Assembly: GCA_963817025.1 (NCBI GenBank)
Contig: CAWFML010000001.1
Span: forward strand, 186,001 to 250,000
From: JACMLC01 sp963817025
GTDB lineage: Bacteria; Acidobacteriota; Blastocatellia; Pyrinomonadales; Pyrinomonadaceae
Length of the DNA: 64,000 bases
Direction of reading: 5' to 3'
Shown here: piece by piece, positions 35,724 to 43,010 of the stretch
How positions within the stretch are numbered: the stretch's first letter is position 1
Layout: each line of letters opens with the position of its first letter
Translations under genes and position numbers: made by a program
The notes under the pieces: model-generated
The model's database searches: none
What the model was told of the DNA's origin: nothing
What the model saw: the letters and a program-made list of their open reading frames with translations, nothing else

Positions 35724-36827
35724 TTAATCCGTCTCCTTGACCGGAACTGCCTTGACCGTGGGCGAGGAAGCTTTCTCTCTCGTCCTGACAGAAGCTCCGA
35801 CCTTGACGGCTCTCTTTTCCTGCGCTGAAGTCAAAGTGTCAAGAGCTTCACTCTCATGCTTGCCAAACAGACGGCCCACGCGATCCAGCAGCCAGCCGAC
35901 GGCGAGCAGTAAAAGGAACGCGACAATATAAACCACCCAGCCGGAGAAGGAATGGAAAAATTTATCGCCCACTTTCGAGCCGTAATAATGCGCCAGCACT
36001 CCGTTTCCGCTGACGCGCAAAGCGTTGGTCACAATCGCAATCGGAACCGCAGACAGCACCAGAATGATCGAACGCCAGAAACCGTAACTCTTCAGCGCGG
36101 CGAAAAGACCCGACGACTCGGACTTGCCCGTCTCGCTTTCTGATTGATTCGTGCCGCTTCCGGAATCGCCCGCGTCGCCGCTTTCCACATCTTTGCGCGG
36201 ATATGTGAAATAAGCGAAGACGACCGCGAGCGTGACGAGCGTCATCAGGGAGCGTATGCCGCTACAGGCTTCCACGACTTCGAGCTTTTTGGGCTGGCTC
36301 GCGCCAAGCGGCATCAGCTCGATGATATTTCCCTGCCTGAGCACCGAAATGTCAAACGCGCGCATGACCCACACGGCGCAGCGCGAGGCAAAGAGCTGAA
36401 GCGGAAAGGCTATCTGATTAAAGATGATGGCCGGGATGGGAATCGCCAGCAGCAGCAGCAGCAGGGGAACGAAAACGAGGCGCAGCAGTTTGTGTCCCCA
36501 GAAGTAAATGACGATGCCCGCCAGCATCAGAACCAGCGAGAGACGCTGTATGAAAAGCTCTGCGCCAGCGGTTCCGGCCCACAGGCCCAACAGCGCGCAC
36601 AGGATAAACGCGCCTCCAAGCCACAACTGAGGTTGCCCTGCTGCGCGGCTGAGGCGCGGTCTTTCGAGCCAGAGAATGTAACCGATGATGAAAGGAATCA
36701 ACAGGCCGTGCGAATAGTTCTCGTCCACCCACCAATTATGGCCGAGCTTCGCCAGCACGCTCGCATAGAGAAAGCTGAGCGCAGCAGCGACAGCAAAAGT
36801 TTTCCAGACCGCACGGATAGCACTCAT
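35724..36827 (-). CDS. xrtA: Exosortase (XrtA type)
   Basis: Membrane cysteine protease/transpeptidase that processes PEP-CTERM proteins. The start is placed at 36827 (MSAIRAVWKTFAVAAALSFL), giving 367 aa; an upstream ATG at 36875 is possible. About eight hydrophobic segments are visible. The catalytic residues are Cys188 in VVEACSGIRSL, Arg271 in VTNALRVSG and His292 in KFFHSFSGW. An unusual feature is a hydrophilic insert at about 211-245 (RKDVESGDAGDSGSGTNQSE, then SETGKSESSGLF), between the helix after the catalytic Cys and the next one. The EpsI domain is not fused but encoded directly downstream. No strong Shine-Dalgarno is seen. This gene is the likely start of the EPS operon. Confidence 0.92.
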   Translation of the reverse strand: MSAIRAVWKTFAVAAALSFLYASVLAKLGHNWWVDENYSHGLLIPFIIGYILWLERPRLSRAAGQPQLWLGGAFILCALLGLWAGTAGAELFIQRLSLVLMLAGIVIYFWGHKLLRLVFVPLLLLLLAIPIPAIIFNQIAFPLQLFASRCAVWVMRAFDISVLRQGNIIELMPLGASQPKKLEVVEACSGIRSLMTLVTLAVVFAYFTYPRKDVESGDAGDSGSGTNQSESETGKSESSGLFAALKSYGFWRSIILVLSAVPIAIVTNALRVSGNGVLAHYYGSKVGDKFFHSFSGWVVYIVAFLLLLAVGWLLDRVGRLFGKHESEALDTLTSAQEKRAVKVGASVRTREKASSPTVKAVPVKETD

Positions 36828-37069
36828 GTTGGCTGTTGGTTCTTGGAGACGGCCATGATGTGGGAGAAGGGGCACTTTCCCCGCATCAGGGCTTATGTAG
36901 CAAGCAAGAGCGAATCGGGAAGTCGCTCGCTTAAGAGCTTAGCGCAAAACCTGCTGCCGGAACAATCAAAAACTGCGCGGCAGGCCGGGATTTGATAAAA
37001 GATTAATCCACAGCTTTTTCCTGAAGCCGCTTTTCTCCTGTCTTTAAGAACCAGTTTGAAAAATCTGTG

Positions 37070-37271
37070 CAAGCCCCTTTGGGGCGTCATGTATTGAAGC
37101 CCCAAAGGGGCGTCATGTAATAGCCTGTGGCAACGCCACAGGTATCAAGTCATCATTATTATCCCAAGCCCTGAAAGGGCGTAATAATCTATGCCGCCCT
37201 TTCAAGGCTTGTTATTTAAAGTTGACCTGTGGCATCGCCACAGGCTATTACATTGCGCCCTTCAGGGCTTT
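37070..37271. repeat. Composite palindromic repeat (GCCCCAAAGGGGC, CCTGTGGC-GCCACAGG, GCCCTGAAAGGGC)
   Basis: Two GGGGCGTCATGTA words flank AAGCCCCAAAGGGGC at 37081-37110. CCTGTGGCAACGCCACAGG lies at 37124-37142, AGCCCTGAAAGGGC at 37167-37180, GCCCTTTCAAGGC at 37196-37208, CCTGTGGCATCGCCACAGG at 37226-37244, and GCCCTTCAGGGC at 37257-37268. The outer parts are inverted copies of each other (TAATAGCCTGTGGC and GCCACAGGCTATTA). It is a REP-cluster or MITE-like array without coding capacity, upstream of the exosortase. Confidence 0.75.
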
Positions 37272-37291
37272 CAAACAGCTTATTAGAATTA

Positions 37292-37337
37292 AGAGGCGCG
37301 AAAAGCGATTGCCTGAGTTATCGCCCTTCGCGCCTCT
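37292..37337 (-). terminator. Hairpin past the large beta-helix gene, probable terminator
   Basis: AGAGGCGCGAA at 37292-37302 pairs with TTCGCGCCTCT at 37327-37337, with an inner GCGAT/ATCGC stem. On the minus strand it is followed by TTAATTCTAATAAG. It lies 110 bases past the stop of the gene at 37448. On the plus strand it is followed by CTTT, so it may work both ways. The gap 36828-37069 shows nothing else. Confidence 0.55.
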
Positions 37338-37447
37338 CTTTATGACACGGGAGGCCCCATGCCAATCTCAAAATTGCCGCCGCTCGTGCTGGCGCGAAAC
37401 AAACCGCCCGCGAGACATGCGCGCAACGCAGTTTCTTTCAAGCGCCT

Positions 37448-40135
37448 TCAACGCGCACGCGCATTCTCCTGCACGCGTCGTTTGCTTCCGCCCGCTTCAT
37501 TTGAAGTGAGAGAAGACGCATCGCTCGAAGGCATACTTTCAAACGCAGGCTCGCTGTTCGTGCCAGCCATACGCGCGCCCGTCTCCTGCATCAGCCTCAA
37601 AGCATCGCTCAGGTATTGCGCCGTGATGAGCACCCGCTTGCGCCTGAGCGCGGGCTGCGTCCGCTGAATGATGGCGGCAGAGGCGAGAGCATTGCGCAGG
37701 TTCCAATCTATCTCGCTGGCCGCGGTGAAGCGGTTATACTCGCCCGCAAAGGTTGCGTAAGCCTGCTCGATGCTGGTGGTCAGCAAAGTGACCCGCGCGG
37801 TGATGACGCTTCCCGGTCGCGTCATGTTCATAGCCATCTCATACGCGCTGGACACCAGTTGCGGCGATAAAAGGAGCGCCGCAGGATTATTAGATTCGAG
37901 GCGGAAGTTATCAAAGACAGCCATGCCGGGCGAGCCGATGGATTCCCATGTTCCCGCGCTGATTTCCGCGCGCATAGAGTTGATGGCTATCTGCCTTGCA
38001 ACGCTGTGCCGCGTTGCCCACGACTGACCATCCGCGCTCGTCTCAAACATAATCGAATCGTTGGAGGCTTCGTGACGAATCCGCCAGAAGCGATGCTGGC
38101 CCGCGTTATACGCCATGACGGTAGTGTTTCTGCTTCCGCCTATGACCTGCTCAAAGCGCAGTTGTCCCGCCTCAACCGAAATCATGTAGAAGTTTGTAGA
38201 GTTTAAGCAGACGGCCAGATTCGTGTCCGCGCTGCTGCTGGTCGTTTGCAGCACTTCGACACCGGCACGCGAGTTCGTCAGATTCCATCCGTTAGCGAAC
38301 ACATAGCCGTTGTAATGATCGCCGGAAACATTCGTGCGCGGCGAAATCTCAAGCCGCTGGTTGCGTTCCATGACGGGGACGGACGCATCCCACGCGGACG
38401 GCCCTGTGTAGATGGCTCCCTGAATCGTGTTGTAAACCCACTTGTTCGAGTCGAAGGCGTTGTCATTGAAATCATCAACCAGCGCGCCGCCCGCCGCAGG
38501 GGTCGGCGTTGGTGTCGGAGTGGGCGTCGGTGTCGGGGTCGGAGTTGGAGTCGGGGTCGGCGTCGGCCCCGGCCCGGCAGTTCCGGCCATCGCTGCCGTT
38601 AGCGCGTCAAAATCACAGCCCACGTCTTTGCCGTCAGTCCCTGCATTTCTGTAAGGGCTGGCCGCAGACAGGCGATAGTTGCCGTTCGTCCGATCCATGA
38701 ACATCGCGGCGTCAATCGAGTTCGGATAGAAATTGTTGACGGGATAGGTTGACTGCGTAGCTCCGGCAATCAGGTTTCTGGCAAAGACGCCGCCGGGGAA
38801 GAAGGCGTTGATAGTCATGTTGCCCGGAGCCATGCTGTCACCGATGATGCCGTAATCATTATGCTTGATTAGATTGTTGCGAAAGATAAAGCCGGTCGTA
38901 GGAGAGCCGTAAGCCATCGTGATAGCTCCGTCATGAAAGACCGTGTTGTTCTCCATCGAAATATCCGCAGCCCCTGCGATCTGCAAGAATCTTCCGTCGC
39001 CGCCCCAGTTGGCACGGCTGATGTCGTCGAATAAATTATTTTTAATCGAGATGCGTTTCGTCTGCTGGCTCGGATAGGTGTCATCGTAGCCAAGTATATT
39101 GATGGCCGATGCGCTGTGGCGGACGATGTTGTTGGTGAACTGCACATCCTGCACCACGCTCCACGGCGCGTAGCCGTCCTGATTGCGCACCGTAAACAGA
39201 ATCAGAAATCCGACCTGTGAATGCAGCCAGTTGTTTTCAATCAGGTTGCCGTCAATCACTACGCGCTGCGCGTTCTTCAGCTCCAGAGAATTTTTGACCG
39301 ACCAGATGCCGCGCCATGACAGAGGCTTGTTGATATGATTGCGACGAATCTCTATGTCCGAAGGAACAAGATTTTGAATCGAAGGGTCTGCGCCGCCGAA
39401 GAGAATGTTTTCCCCTGCTCCTTCGAGATAGTTGTTGATGATGGTGAAGGGGCCGGGGCCGTTCCATCCGGCGATGGCCTGCGTGTCAAAGCCTGAGCCT
39501 TTGCAGTCGGAGATGTAAGAGTTGATGATCGTCGTGTGCGCGCTGTTGACGGCCACGCCGCGCTTGAGTTGTCCGGCGGGGTCGCCGTGCACATAGCAGC
39601 GGTCAAGAATCAAATGATGCGGAACCTGTGAGAGATTGTTCTGCGCGCTTGAGCCGTCGCCGAAACGAACCAGATCGTAAATCACAGCAGAGCCGTTGCT
39701 CGGTTTGAACTCGATGCCTAGAAACCTGAAGTGGTGCGCGCCGGGGGCGGTGAGCAATGCCGATTCGCCTGCTCCGTTGGAAACTATTTTCGGCATCACG
39801 CCAGCGTAAGCAGGGGTGACGCGCACATCTGCCGCGGGCAGACTCGAATCCGGGGCAGAAGTGCGAATCGTGATGTAGGACGCGCCGGATTTAACAGGGA
39901 GCGTGAAGGGGCCGACAAAGGTTGCTCCTGCCTGAAGCACTATCTCGTCGCCGGGCTGCGCGCTGTTGAGGGCCGCTTGCAAGTTGCCGCCCGCTGAAAC
40001 AGTGATGGTGGCGGCGCGTGCGGTAGTCGCGGCGGCTCCTGCGAGAAGGAGGAAGAAAACCAACAGGAAGGCGTTTTTCAAGTTTGCGGAAATGAAACGG
40101 AGGAAGGCTGTCCCGGGTCTATTTGACGTTATCAT
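37448..40135 (-). CDS. Secreted right-handed beta-helix protein with PT-repeat linker and lectin-like domain
   Basis: An 895-aa extracellular protein, possibly polysaccharide-binding or -cleaving. The start ATG at 40135 (MITSNRPGTAFLRFISANLK) has GAGG 6 bases upstream; GTG four codons earlier is less likely. The signal peptide ends near residue 41 (FLLVFFLLLAGAAATTARA). Residues about 45-510 are a parallel beta-helix with N-x-x-I/V turns (IEIRRNHINKPLSWRGIWSV, ISMENNTVFHDGAITMAYGS). Twelve or so PT units form a linker (DNA about 38507-38573). After it comes a jelly-roll (LVDDFNDNAFDSNKWVYNTI ... FWRIRHEASNDSIMFETSAD), like concanavalin-type domains. The C-terminal 150 residues are helical. 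It is a paralogue of the product at 43011. Expression is probably under two cyclic-di-GMP riboswitches. Confidence 0.85.
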   Translation of the reverse strand: MITSNRPGTAFLRFISANLKNAFLLVFFLLLAGAAATTARAATITVSAGGNLQAALNSAQPGDEIVLQAGATFVGPFTLPVKSGASYITIRTSAPDSSLPAADVRVTPAYAGVMPKIVSNGAGESALLTAPGAHHFRFLGIEFKPSNGSAVIYDLVRFGDGSSAQNNLSQVPHHLILDRCYVHGDPAGQLKRGVAVNSAHTTIINSYISDCKGSGFDTQAIAGWNGPGPFTIINNYLEGAGENILFGGADPSIQNLVPSDIEIRRNHINKPLSWRGIWSVKNSLELKNAQRVVIDGNLIENNWLHSQVGFLILFTVRNQDGYAPWSVVQDVQFTNNIVRHSASAINILGYDDTYPSQQTKRISIKNNLFDDISRANWGGDGRFLQIAGAADISMENNTVFHDGAITMAYGSPTTGFIFRNNLIKHNDYGIIGDSMAPGNMTINAFFPGGVFARNLIAGATQSTYPVNNFYPNSIDAAMFMDRTNGNYRLSAASPYRNAGTDGKDVGCDFDALTAAMAGTAGPGPTPTPTPTPTPTPTPTPTPTPTPAAGGALVDDFNDNAFDSNKWVYNTIQGAIYTGPSAWDASVPVMERNQRLEISPRTNVSGDHYNGYVFANGWNLTNSRAGVEVLQTTSSSADTNLAVCLNSTNFYMISVEAGQLRFEQVIGGSRNTTVMAYNAGQHRFWRIRHEASNDSIMFETSADGQSWATRHSVARQIAINSMRAEISAGTWESIGSPGMAVFDNFRLESNNPAALLLSPQLVSSAYEMAMNMTRPGSVITARVTLLTTSIEQAYATFAGEYNRFTAASEIDWNLRNALASAAIIQRTQPALRRKRVLITAQYLSDALRLMQETGARMAGTNSEPAFESMPSSDASSLTSNEAGGSKRRVQENARAR

Positions 40136-40146
40136 ATTGATCCTCA

Positions 40147-40240
40147 CTTCGGTAACCGGACGATCTCAAAAGCGGCTTGAGACTCCTGGCTTTGCGAATC
40201 CGCATCACTGCGGGTGTGCCTTTTATCGGTGATGTGATCT
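40147..40240 (-). promoter_or_regulatory. Cyclic-di-GMP-I (GEMM-I) riboswitch, proximal copy
   Basis: Read on the minus strand from 40240: GATAAAAGGCACACCCGC, then GCGGATTCGCAAAGCC, then the P3 arms GTCTCAA and TTGAGATCGTCC, and finally GGTTACCGAAG at 40157-40147. Order, spacing and the two most conserved blocks (CGCAAAGCC and GGTTACCGAAG) are those of GEMM-I. Using the V. cholerae Vc2 numbering as I remember it, G20, A47 and C92 are kept, which predicts cyclic-di-GMP rather than cGAMP. The end lies 12 bases before the ATG and 2 bases before the GAGG ribosome site, so control of translation is likely. Confidence 0.82.
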
Positions 40241-40525
40241 GCTCTCTTCGGAATTGAAGAGCACAGCCCTCTTGCAGGTTTGAATAGATGACGAGAGACG
40301 TGCGCGGACTCGCGCGAATCCGGGAAAGATGGCCCGGCAGCGACACTTATGACGGCGCATAAATGCGTGCGCTTTGATGAAGGCAGAACCAGTGTTTGGG
40401 TTTGAGCGAAAGGAGTGGAGGGATGGAGGATGACGGAACCAGCGATAGGGCTAAAACGCATAGACTGGTTCCGACCGAGAGCGCAAGAGCTTTAAAGCTT
40501 CTACATTCTCAGCCGTCTCCGACCG
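40241..40525. other. Spacer between the two riboswitches
   Basis: A 285-base leader segment without a supported gene. On the minus strand it has a 9-bp stem at 40434-40442/40465-40473 (CGGAACCAG/CTGGTTCCG), a CTCTTC/GAAGAG stem at 40244-40261, and no T-run after any stem. A frame of 105 codons crosses it and the proximal riboswitch, but it has no recognisable features and I do not accept it. Confidence 0.4.
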
Positions 40526-40655
40526 CCTTCGGCAACCAGACAATCTCATAAAAAGCGCGCGGCTGATTTTCGTATCAACCCGGCAAGCTTCTCTTGAGAC
40601 TCACGGCTTTGCGTCCCTGCCTCACAGCAGGTTTGCCTTTATCGTGTGCAATCGT
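40526..40655 (-). promoter_or_regulatory. Cyclic-di-GMP-I (GEMM-I) riboswitch, distal copy
   Basis: On the minus strand from about 40655: CACACGATAAAGGCAAACC, TGCTGTGAGGCA, GGGACGCAAAGCC, the P3 arms GTGAGTCTCA and TGAGATTGTC, with a longer P3 than the proximal copy, ending GGTTGCCGAAGG at 40537-40526. This copy is closer to the GEMM-I consensus than the proximal one (GGCAAACC and GACGCAAAGCC are exact). The same three ligand-contacting positions are retained. It lies in the same leader, 285 bases upstream of the proximal copy. Confidence 0.85.
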
Positions 40656-40713
40656 CACGTTGCGAAAGATCATTTGCCCGCTCGACCGGAATACAAGCGC
40701 GGCAGGCAGATTG

Positions 40714-40742
40714 ATTAAACAATATTTGACATGGTTTGTCAA
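40714..40742 (-). promoter_or_regulatory. Sigma70-like promoter with operator-like palindrome, for the riboswitch-controlled beta-helix gene
   Basis: On the minus strand TTGACA at 40742-40737 is followed by a 17-base spacer and TTTAAT at 40719-40714. The -35 is part of a perfect inverted repeat, TTGACA-AACCA-TGTCAA (40726-40742), which could bind a repressor. The expected start near 40707 gives a leader of about 570 bases that contains both riboswitches. Confidence 0.65.
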
Positions 40743-40870
40743 CAACTCTCTTTGAAGACAAATCAAGCTCTACTTCAAAGGCGACAAAAAAGGCGCGGCA
40801 AGACTATAAAGAGGAAGCTTTGAAGACTTAACTCCTTTAATTTCAATAACGCGCCTCATGTTATTAAGTT

Positions 40871-40900
40871 TTGACAAACGCCTGACGGCATGCCATTTTA
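40871..40900 (+). promoter_or_regulatory. Weak promoter candidate for the plus-strand glycosyltransferase
   Basis: TTGACA at 40871-40876 is a perfect -35. At the right distance (17-18 bases) only CATTTT/ATTTTA is present, a poor -10. It is placed about 85 bases before the gene start at 40984 and faces away from the riboswitch promoter, so the region would be a divergent promoter. Confidence 0.3.
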
Positions 40901-40983
40901 GGCTCTCTGGCATGGATAGCCTGTGTTTAAGAGTATCCATTGCTCATCTCTAAACGCCGGACTCAGGCTCTCGTCAAGCCGTT

Positions 40984-42030
40984 ATGCGTATTCTTCAACT
41001 AGGGCCTTATGCTCCGCCGCACGGGGGAGTTCAGGCCAATCTGGCAGCCATTCGCGGCGAGCTTCTCAGGCGCGCAGTTCCCTGCATGGTGATTGCCATC
41101 ACACGCTCGGACAAGGCCGCGACGGATGAAGAGGTCTATCGCCCTTCGAATCCATTGAGCCTGCTGCGGCTGATGCTGCGTCTCAGATACGACATCGCGC
41201 ATTTGCATCTGGGGGGCAACGTCACCATGCGCGTGCTCGCGCTCGCGCTCGCTTGCACGCTCATGCCGCGCAGCAAAAGCGTGCTCACGTTTCATTCAGG
41301 TGGCTATCCCTCTTCACCCGAAGGCAAGATGGCGCGGCGCGGCACACTGCGCGGATTCATCTTTCGCCGTCTGGATAGCATCATCGCCGTCAATCAGGAG
41401 ATAGCCGAAATGTTCCTGAAGTTCGGCGTCGAGCCTGAGCGCATACGTCTCATCAGTCCTCATGCGGTCGCTGCTCCCTCGCCGGACACACAGCTCCCGG
41501 GGACTTTCGAGAGTTTCAGGCAAGCTCACAAACCTTTGCTCATAACTGTCGGAGGACTGGAAGAAGCTTACGACCTGCCGACACAGATAGAAGCTCTCGC
41601 TCTTGTCCGCGAGCGTTTTCCGCAGGCCGGACTAGTCATCGTCGGCTCAGGCCCTCTGAAAGAAGAGATACGACGGCAGATTGATTCCAAAACTTATAGA
41701 GACCACATACTGGTCTGCGGCGATGTGGCCCATCCGGTCACGTTACGCATGATGGCAGAGAGCCAGCTCTTCCTGCGTACGACCCTGTATGACGGCGATT
41801 CGATTGCCGTGCGCGAGGCATTGCACATAGGAATTCCCGTCATCGCCACGGACAATGCCATGCGACCCGCAGGAGTTGACCTTGTGCCTGCATCCGACGC
41901 AGGCGCGCTGTCTCAAGCTATCGAAAAACGTCTGGCCCAGGACGAGCCGCGTGGCCCACAAAGCGATGCGGATAACGAGAACATCAAAGCCGTAATTGAG
42001 CTTTATCAGGAACTAATGCAGGACAGCTAA
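40984..42030 (+). CDS. GT4-type glycosyltransferase
   Basis: A 348-aa GT-B-fold enzyme that transfers a sugar from a nucleotide sugar in polysaccharide assembly. It starts MRILQLGPYAPPHGGVQANL, where the GG-x-x motif of the acceptor domain is visible. YDIAHLHLGGNV and SVLTFHSGGYPSSPEGKM follow, then LDSIIAVNQEIAEMFLKFGV. The C-terminal donor domain has LLITVGGLEEAYDLPTQIEA, LVIVGSGPLKEEIRRQIDSK and ILVCGDVAHPVTLRMMAESQ. The usual E-x7-E donor motif is altered: GDSIAVREALHIGIPVIATD provides one Glu, and Asp takes the place of the first. It is the only plus-strand gene in the island, running opposite to its neighbours and sharing a divergent control region with the riboswitch leader. Confidence 0.88.
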   Translation: MRILQLGPYAPPHGGVQANLAAIRGELLRRAVPCMVIAITRSDKAATDEEVYRPSNPLSLLRLMLRLRYDIAHLHLGGNVTMRVLALALACTLMPRSKSVLTFHSGGYPSSPEGKMARRGTLRGFIFRRLDSIIAVNQEIAEMFLKFGVEPERIRLISPHAVAAPSPDTQLPGTFESFRQAHKPLLITVGGLEEAYDLPTQIEALALVRERFPQAGLVIVGSGPLKEEIRRQIDSKTYRDHILVCGDVAHPVTLRMMAESQLFLRTTLYDGDSIAVREALHIGIPVIATDNAMRPAGVDLVPASDAGALSQAIEKRLAQDEPRGPQSDADNENIKAVIELYQELMQDS

Positions 42031-42093
42031 AGATAGCAAAGCATTATTTATATGAAACGAGGGTAGGAAAAAGTCTGGCTGTTTGAGACCTAT

Positions 42094-42183
42094 GTGAATC
42101 AAGAGTAGAAACTCTTTGCGGTCTTTGCGTTAAAACGTCACCTAACCGCAAAGAACGCAAAGAAAGTTCTACTCTTGATTCAC
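42094..42183. repeat. Interspersed element with GTGAATC inverted ends, copy 2 of 3
   Basis: GTGAATCAAGAGTAGAAACT at 42094-42113 pairs with the inverted ending at 42164-42183; the core is CTTTGCGGTCTTTGCG facing CCGCAAAGAACGCAAAG. It is the most compact copy (90 bases). It lies between convergent genes and could act as a hairpin terminator for both. Confidence 0.8.
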
Positions 42184-42184
42184 C

Positions 42185-42976
42185 TTACTTAATGATTTCG
42201 ACGACCCTGACTGAGGCGTAATAACCGAGGCCCGGAAGCTTTTTCAGCAACGCCCCGTCCATCCTGTAGAGTGAATGGATGAAAGGGTCTGCGGCGGGCA
42301 GAATTTCCGCGACATTGATGTAAGGCAAGGCAAAGGCGCGGCTGCGATAAGTAGAGAAGCCGTCCGCGAAATCTTTCAATTCGGCATCGGTCAGAGGTCG
42401 CTCAAAAGGAGAAACATCCGGAGACTGGTAAGGAATCAGCTTGCGTACAAACTTGATGAATTTCGAGTTGCGCACAGGCTCTTGAAAAATCGCCCGCCCG
42501 CCTTTGCGTAGAATCCTCTTGACCTCGCGCGCCACCAGAGGCAATTCCAGATGATGCAGGATAGCCATCCCGTAAACGACATCTACGGATTCATCGGCCA
42601 GCGCAATGTCATGCGCGGAGGCTGAGAAGAAATGCACGTTGGAATCTATCCCGTTGACCGCGAGACGCTGGCGTGCGACACGAATGAGCGATTCCGAGAT
42701 GTCCATGCCGAGGACTTTCGCGCCGCGCCGCGCGATGAGCAGACTGTTCTCGCCAGAGCCGCAGCCGAAATCCAGCACACGTTTGCCGCGCACATCGCCG
42801 AGCAGGTAATAAGAGTATTCGAGAGGAAAGCAGGTATCCTGCGGCGGGTTCAAATATCGCGCAAGGGTTTTCTCGTTCACGCGCAGATTATTCGCGTCCG
42901 TGTGCTCTGCCTCGGACGCGCTGCGCTCGATCTCGACGCGCTCCCATGTTCTGATGTCATCGTGTGTGGTAGGCAT
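42185..42976 (-). CDS. SAM-dependent methyltransferase, class I
   Basis: A 263-aa protein. The preferred start is the ATG at 42976 (MPTTHDDIRTWERVEIERSA); the frame runs back to 43042, inside the previous gene, without extra support. Residues about 75-90 are the SAM-binding motif KRVLDFGCGSGENSLLIARR, followed by KVLGMDISESLIRVARQRLA (motif II acidic residue) and SVDVVYGMAILHHLELPLVA. The C-terminal part (FAVPY-like region with DPFIHSLYRMDGALLKKLPG) is a cap typical of small-molecule or sugar methyltransferases. It lies downstream of the second beta-helix gene and probably belongs to the same transcript. Its substrate, possibly a sugar in the polymer, is unknown. Confidence 0.85.
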   Translation of the reverse strand: MPTTHDDIRTWERVEIERSASEAEHTDANNLRVNEKTLARYLNPPQDTCFPLEYSYYLLGDVRGKRVLDFGCGSGENSLLIARRGAKVLGMDISESLIRVARQRLAVNGIDSNVHFFSASAHDIALADESVDVVYGMAILHHLELPLVAREVKRILRKGGRAIFQEPVRNSKFIKFVRKLIPYQSPDVSPFERPLTDAELKDFADGFSTYRSRAFALPYINVAEILPAADPFIHSLYRMDGALLKKLPGLGYYASVRVVEIIK

Positions 42977-43010
42977 AAAGTTCTCTGCAATCTGCTTATG
43001 ATCTTCGGCT

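Noticed and set aside
38507..38573. PT-repeat DNA as a possible CRISPR or mobile repeat
   Set aside because: It is an in-frame Pro-Thr linker coding repeat inside a secreted protein, a common feature.
40144..40461. Minus-strand frame of 105 codons upstream of the beta-helix gene
   Set aside because: It runs through the proximal riboswitch and has no ribosome site or domain; structured leader RNA explains the region better.
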